A DNA stretch of 5,656 nt from Actinobacteria bacterium UBA5975 (GTDB taxonomy: Bacteria; Actinomycetota; Actinomycetes; Nanopelagicales; Nanopelagicaceae). Below the pieces are notes generated by a model that saw only the letters and a list, made by a program, of their open reading frames with translations, was not told where the DNA came from and made no database searches. Positions 5,026-5,656 of this stretch are shown piece by piece (positions within the stretch are counted from its first letter, which is position 1; each line of letters starts with the position of its first letter). The DNA lies in assembly GCA_002430075.1 (NCBI GenBank), contig DJBN01000079.1, positions 1 through 5,656 of the forward strand, read 5' to 3'. The position numbers were made by a program, and so were the translations under genes.

Positions 5026-5607
5026 CTACTTGATAGCTGACTTTAGGCGCTTCTTGTCATTCTTTTCCTTATCCATTCCACCAAGCTTCTTGCCTGGAGC
5101 AGATTCAACCTTTGATGTAACGCGATCGTTTAGACCAGCCTTTTTTGCAGTAGCTTGATCAGCAGTTAGCTTGCCATTGGTGACAGCGGCATCAATCTCG
5201 GTTGTTTCGAAGTCAACAAGGGCAGTAATCAGCTCTGCCTTCTTATCGCCAGCAAGTATTGCAAGTGAAGTGCCAGCAAGGCGAGCTGCCTTGAGATCTT
5301 CTGATGTGATTCCGAGAGTCGAAGTTATTACAAGTTCACGTGCCACAGAATTCTTTCCAAACCCATTCCTGAATGGATCCTTCATCGGCTTCATCTTTGG
5401 AGCCGCAGAAACCATCGCCGCAGCAATTGCATCAGCCTGTGCCTGAGTAATCGTTCCACTCGAAACTAATCCCGAAAGAACTGCAGAAATTCCTGCAGCT
5501 CCGCCACCTTTACGCCCTGGGTCTGCTGCAGATATAGAAGCAGTTGAAACAGTCCCAATTGAAAGTACTGTCGCTAAAACAACAGCTGCAATTTTCTTAT
5601 TAATCAT
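5026..5607 (-). CDS. Secreted alpha-helical protein, unknown function
   Basis: No named family is certain. The 193-residue product opens with a clear Sec signal peptide: basic MINKK, a hydrophobic core at about 6-20, and a small-residue site SAA/DPG that suggests cleavage after Ala28. The mature part begins with a Gly-rich DPGRKGGGAAG, then two related segments: LSGLVSSGTITQAQADAI (44-61), and, after a basic Pro-rich linker (70-80), a longer helical unit at about 90-168. That unit holds LGITSEDLKAARLAG, a region in the place of the usual 'AilAG' helix, and AAVTNGKLTADQATAKKAGL (140-159). The pattern 'LGI-s-eDL-aG-tsLa' followed by 'GkLT-aQA' occurs in many small secreted proteins of Actinobacteria and Firmicutes, to my knowledge without a defined job. 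The tail (173-193) is rich in lysine. There is no lipobox, LPXTG anchor or catalytic motif. The start is supported by an SD site seven bases upstream. It is transcribed alone, with its own promoter and terminator. Confidence 0.82.
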   Translation of the reverse strand: MINKKIAAVVLATVLSIGTVSTASISAADPGRKGGGAAGISAVLSGLVSSGTITQAQADAIAAAMVSAAPKMKPMKDPFRNGFGKNSVARELVITSTLGITSEDLKAARLAGTSLAILAGDKKAELITALVDFETTEIDAAVTNGKLTADQATAKKAGLNDRVTSKVESAPGKKLGGMDKEKNDKKRLKSAIK

Positions 5608-5614
5608 TTATTTA

Positions 5615-5620
5615 CTCCCC
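5615..5620 (-). promoter_or_regulatory. Shine-Dalgarno site of the secreted-protein gene
   Basis: On the minus strand GGGGAG is followed by seven bases, TAAATAA, and then ATG 5607. Unlike pepN and trmB, this gene is set up for leadered translation. Confidence 0.75.
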
Positions 5621-5633
5621 AACCGATTTGAAC

Positions 5634-5639
5634 ATTCTA
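5634..5639 (-). promoter_or_regulatory. -10 element of the secreted-protein gene
   Basis: TAGAAT on the minus strand is a close match to TATAAT. A start near 5627 gives a leader of about 20 bases that contains the SD site. With a 17-base spacer the -35 would begin just beyond the end of the window, so it cannot be checked. Confidence 0.5.
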
Positions 5640-5656
5640 GAAGTAATTACCTCCAG

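Noticed and set aside
5171..5446. Plus-strand open frame of 91 codons opposite the secreted-protein gene.
   Set aside because: It reflects the alanine-rich, low-stop composition of the minus-strand gene, which has the signal peptide, SD site and terminator in its favour.

Overview
The window reads as part of a compact, moderately low-GC actinobacterial chromosome. Sampled lines run from about 40 to 50% GC; I did not count every base. The protein types point to Actinomycetota: a GlbO-type group II truncated haemoglobin very close in pattern to that of Mycobacterium, a RpiB of the mycobacterial type (Ser/Glu in place of the Cys-type site), an actinobacterial-style PepN starting MPGLN, and leaderless-looking promoters. 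Low GC, tiny intergenic gaps and overlapping gene ends resemble streamlined freshwater actinobacteria (acI / Nanopelagicales-like), but that placement is inference.

Layout, left to right: glbO (9-395, +); an HNH nuclease-family gene (490-1005, +, GTG start with a good Shine-Dalgarno site); a 71-residue single-pass membrane protein (1015-1230, +); pepN (1234-3774, -), meeting it tail to tail with a 3-base gap; trmB (3811-4488, +), diverging from pepN across 36 bases; rpiB (4485-4940, -), whose stop codon overlaps that of trmB; a strong intrinsic terminator (4957-5000, -); and a secreted protein of unknown function (5026-5607, -) with its own SD site and -10 element. No stretch over 300 bases lacks a gene.

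The genes do not form one pathway. They are a housekeeping cluster: oxygen/redox haem protein, putative nuclease, peptide turnover, tRNA modification and pentose phosphate interconversion. From memory, the glbO / HNH / pepN / rpiB neighbourhood matches M. tuberculosis Rv2470, Rv2469c, Rv2467 and Rv2465c, with changed orientations and with trmB sitting between pepN and rpiB. I see no mobile element, CRISPR array, tRNA, rRNA or defence system. The most informative non-coding signals are a repeated leaderless-promoter arrangement (the same 10-mer at the same distance before two start codons), interlocked divergent promoters between pepN and trmB, and an 18-bp GAAA-loop terminator. The least understood genes are the small membrane protein and the secreted alpha-helical protein. 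I found no convincing new multi-gene system.
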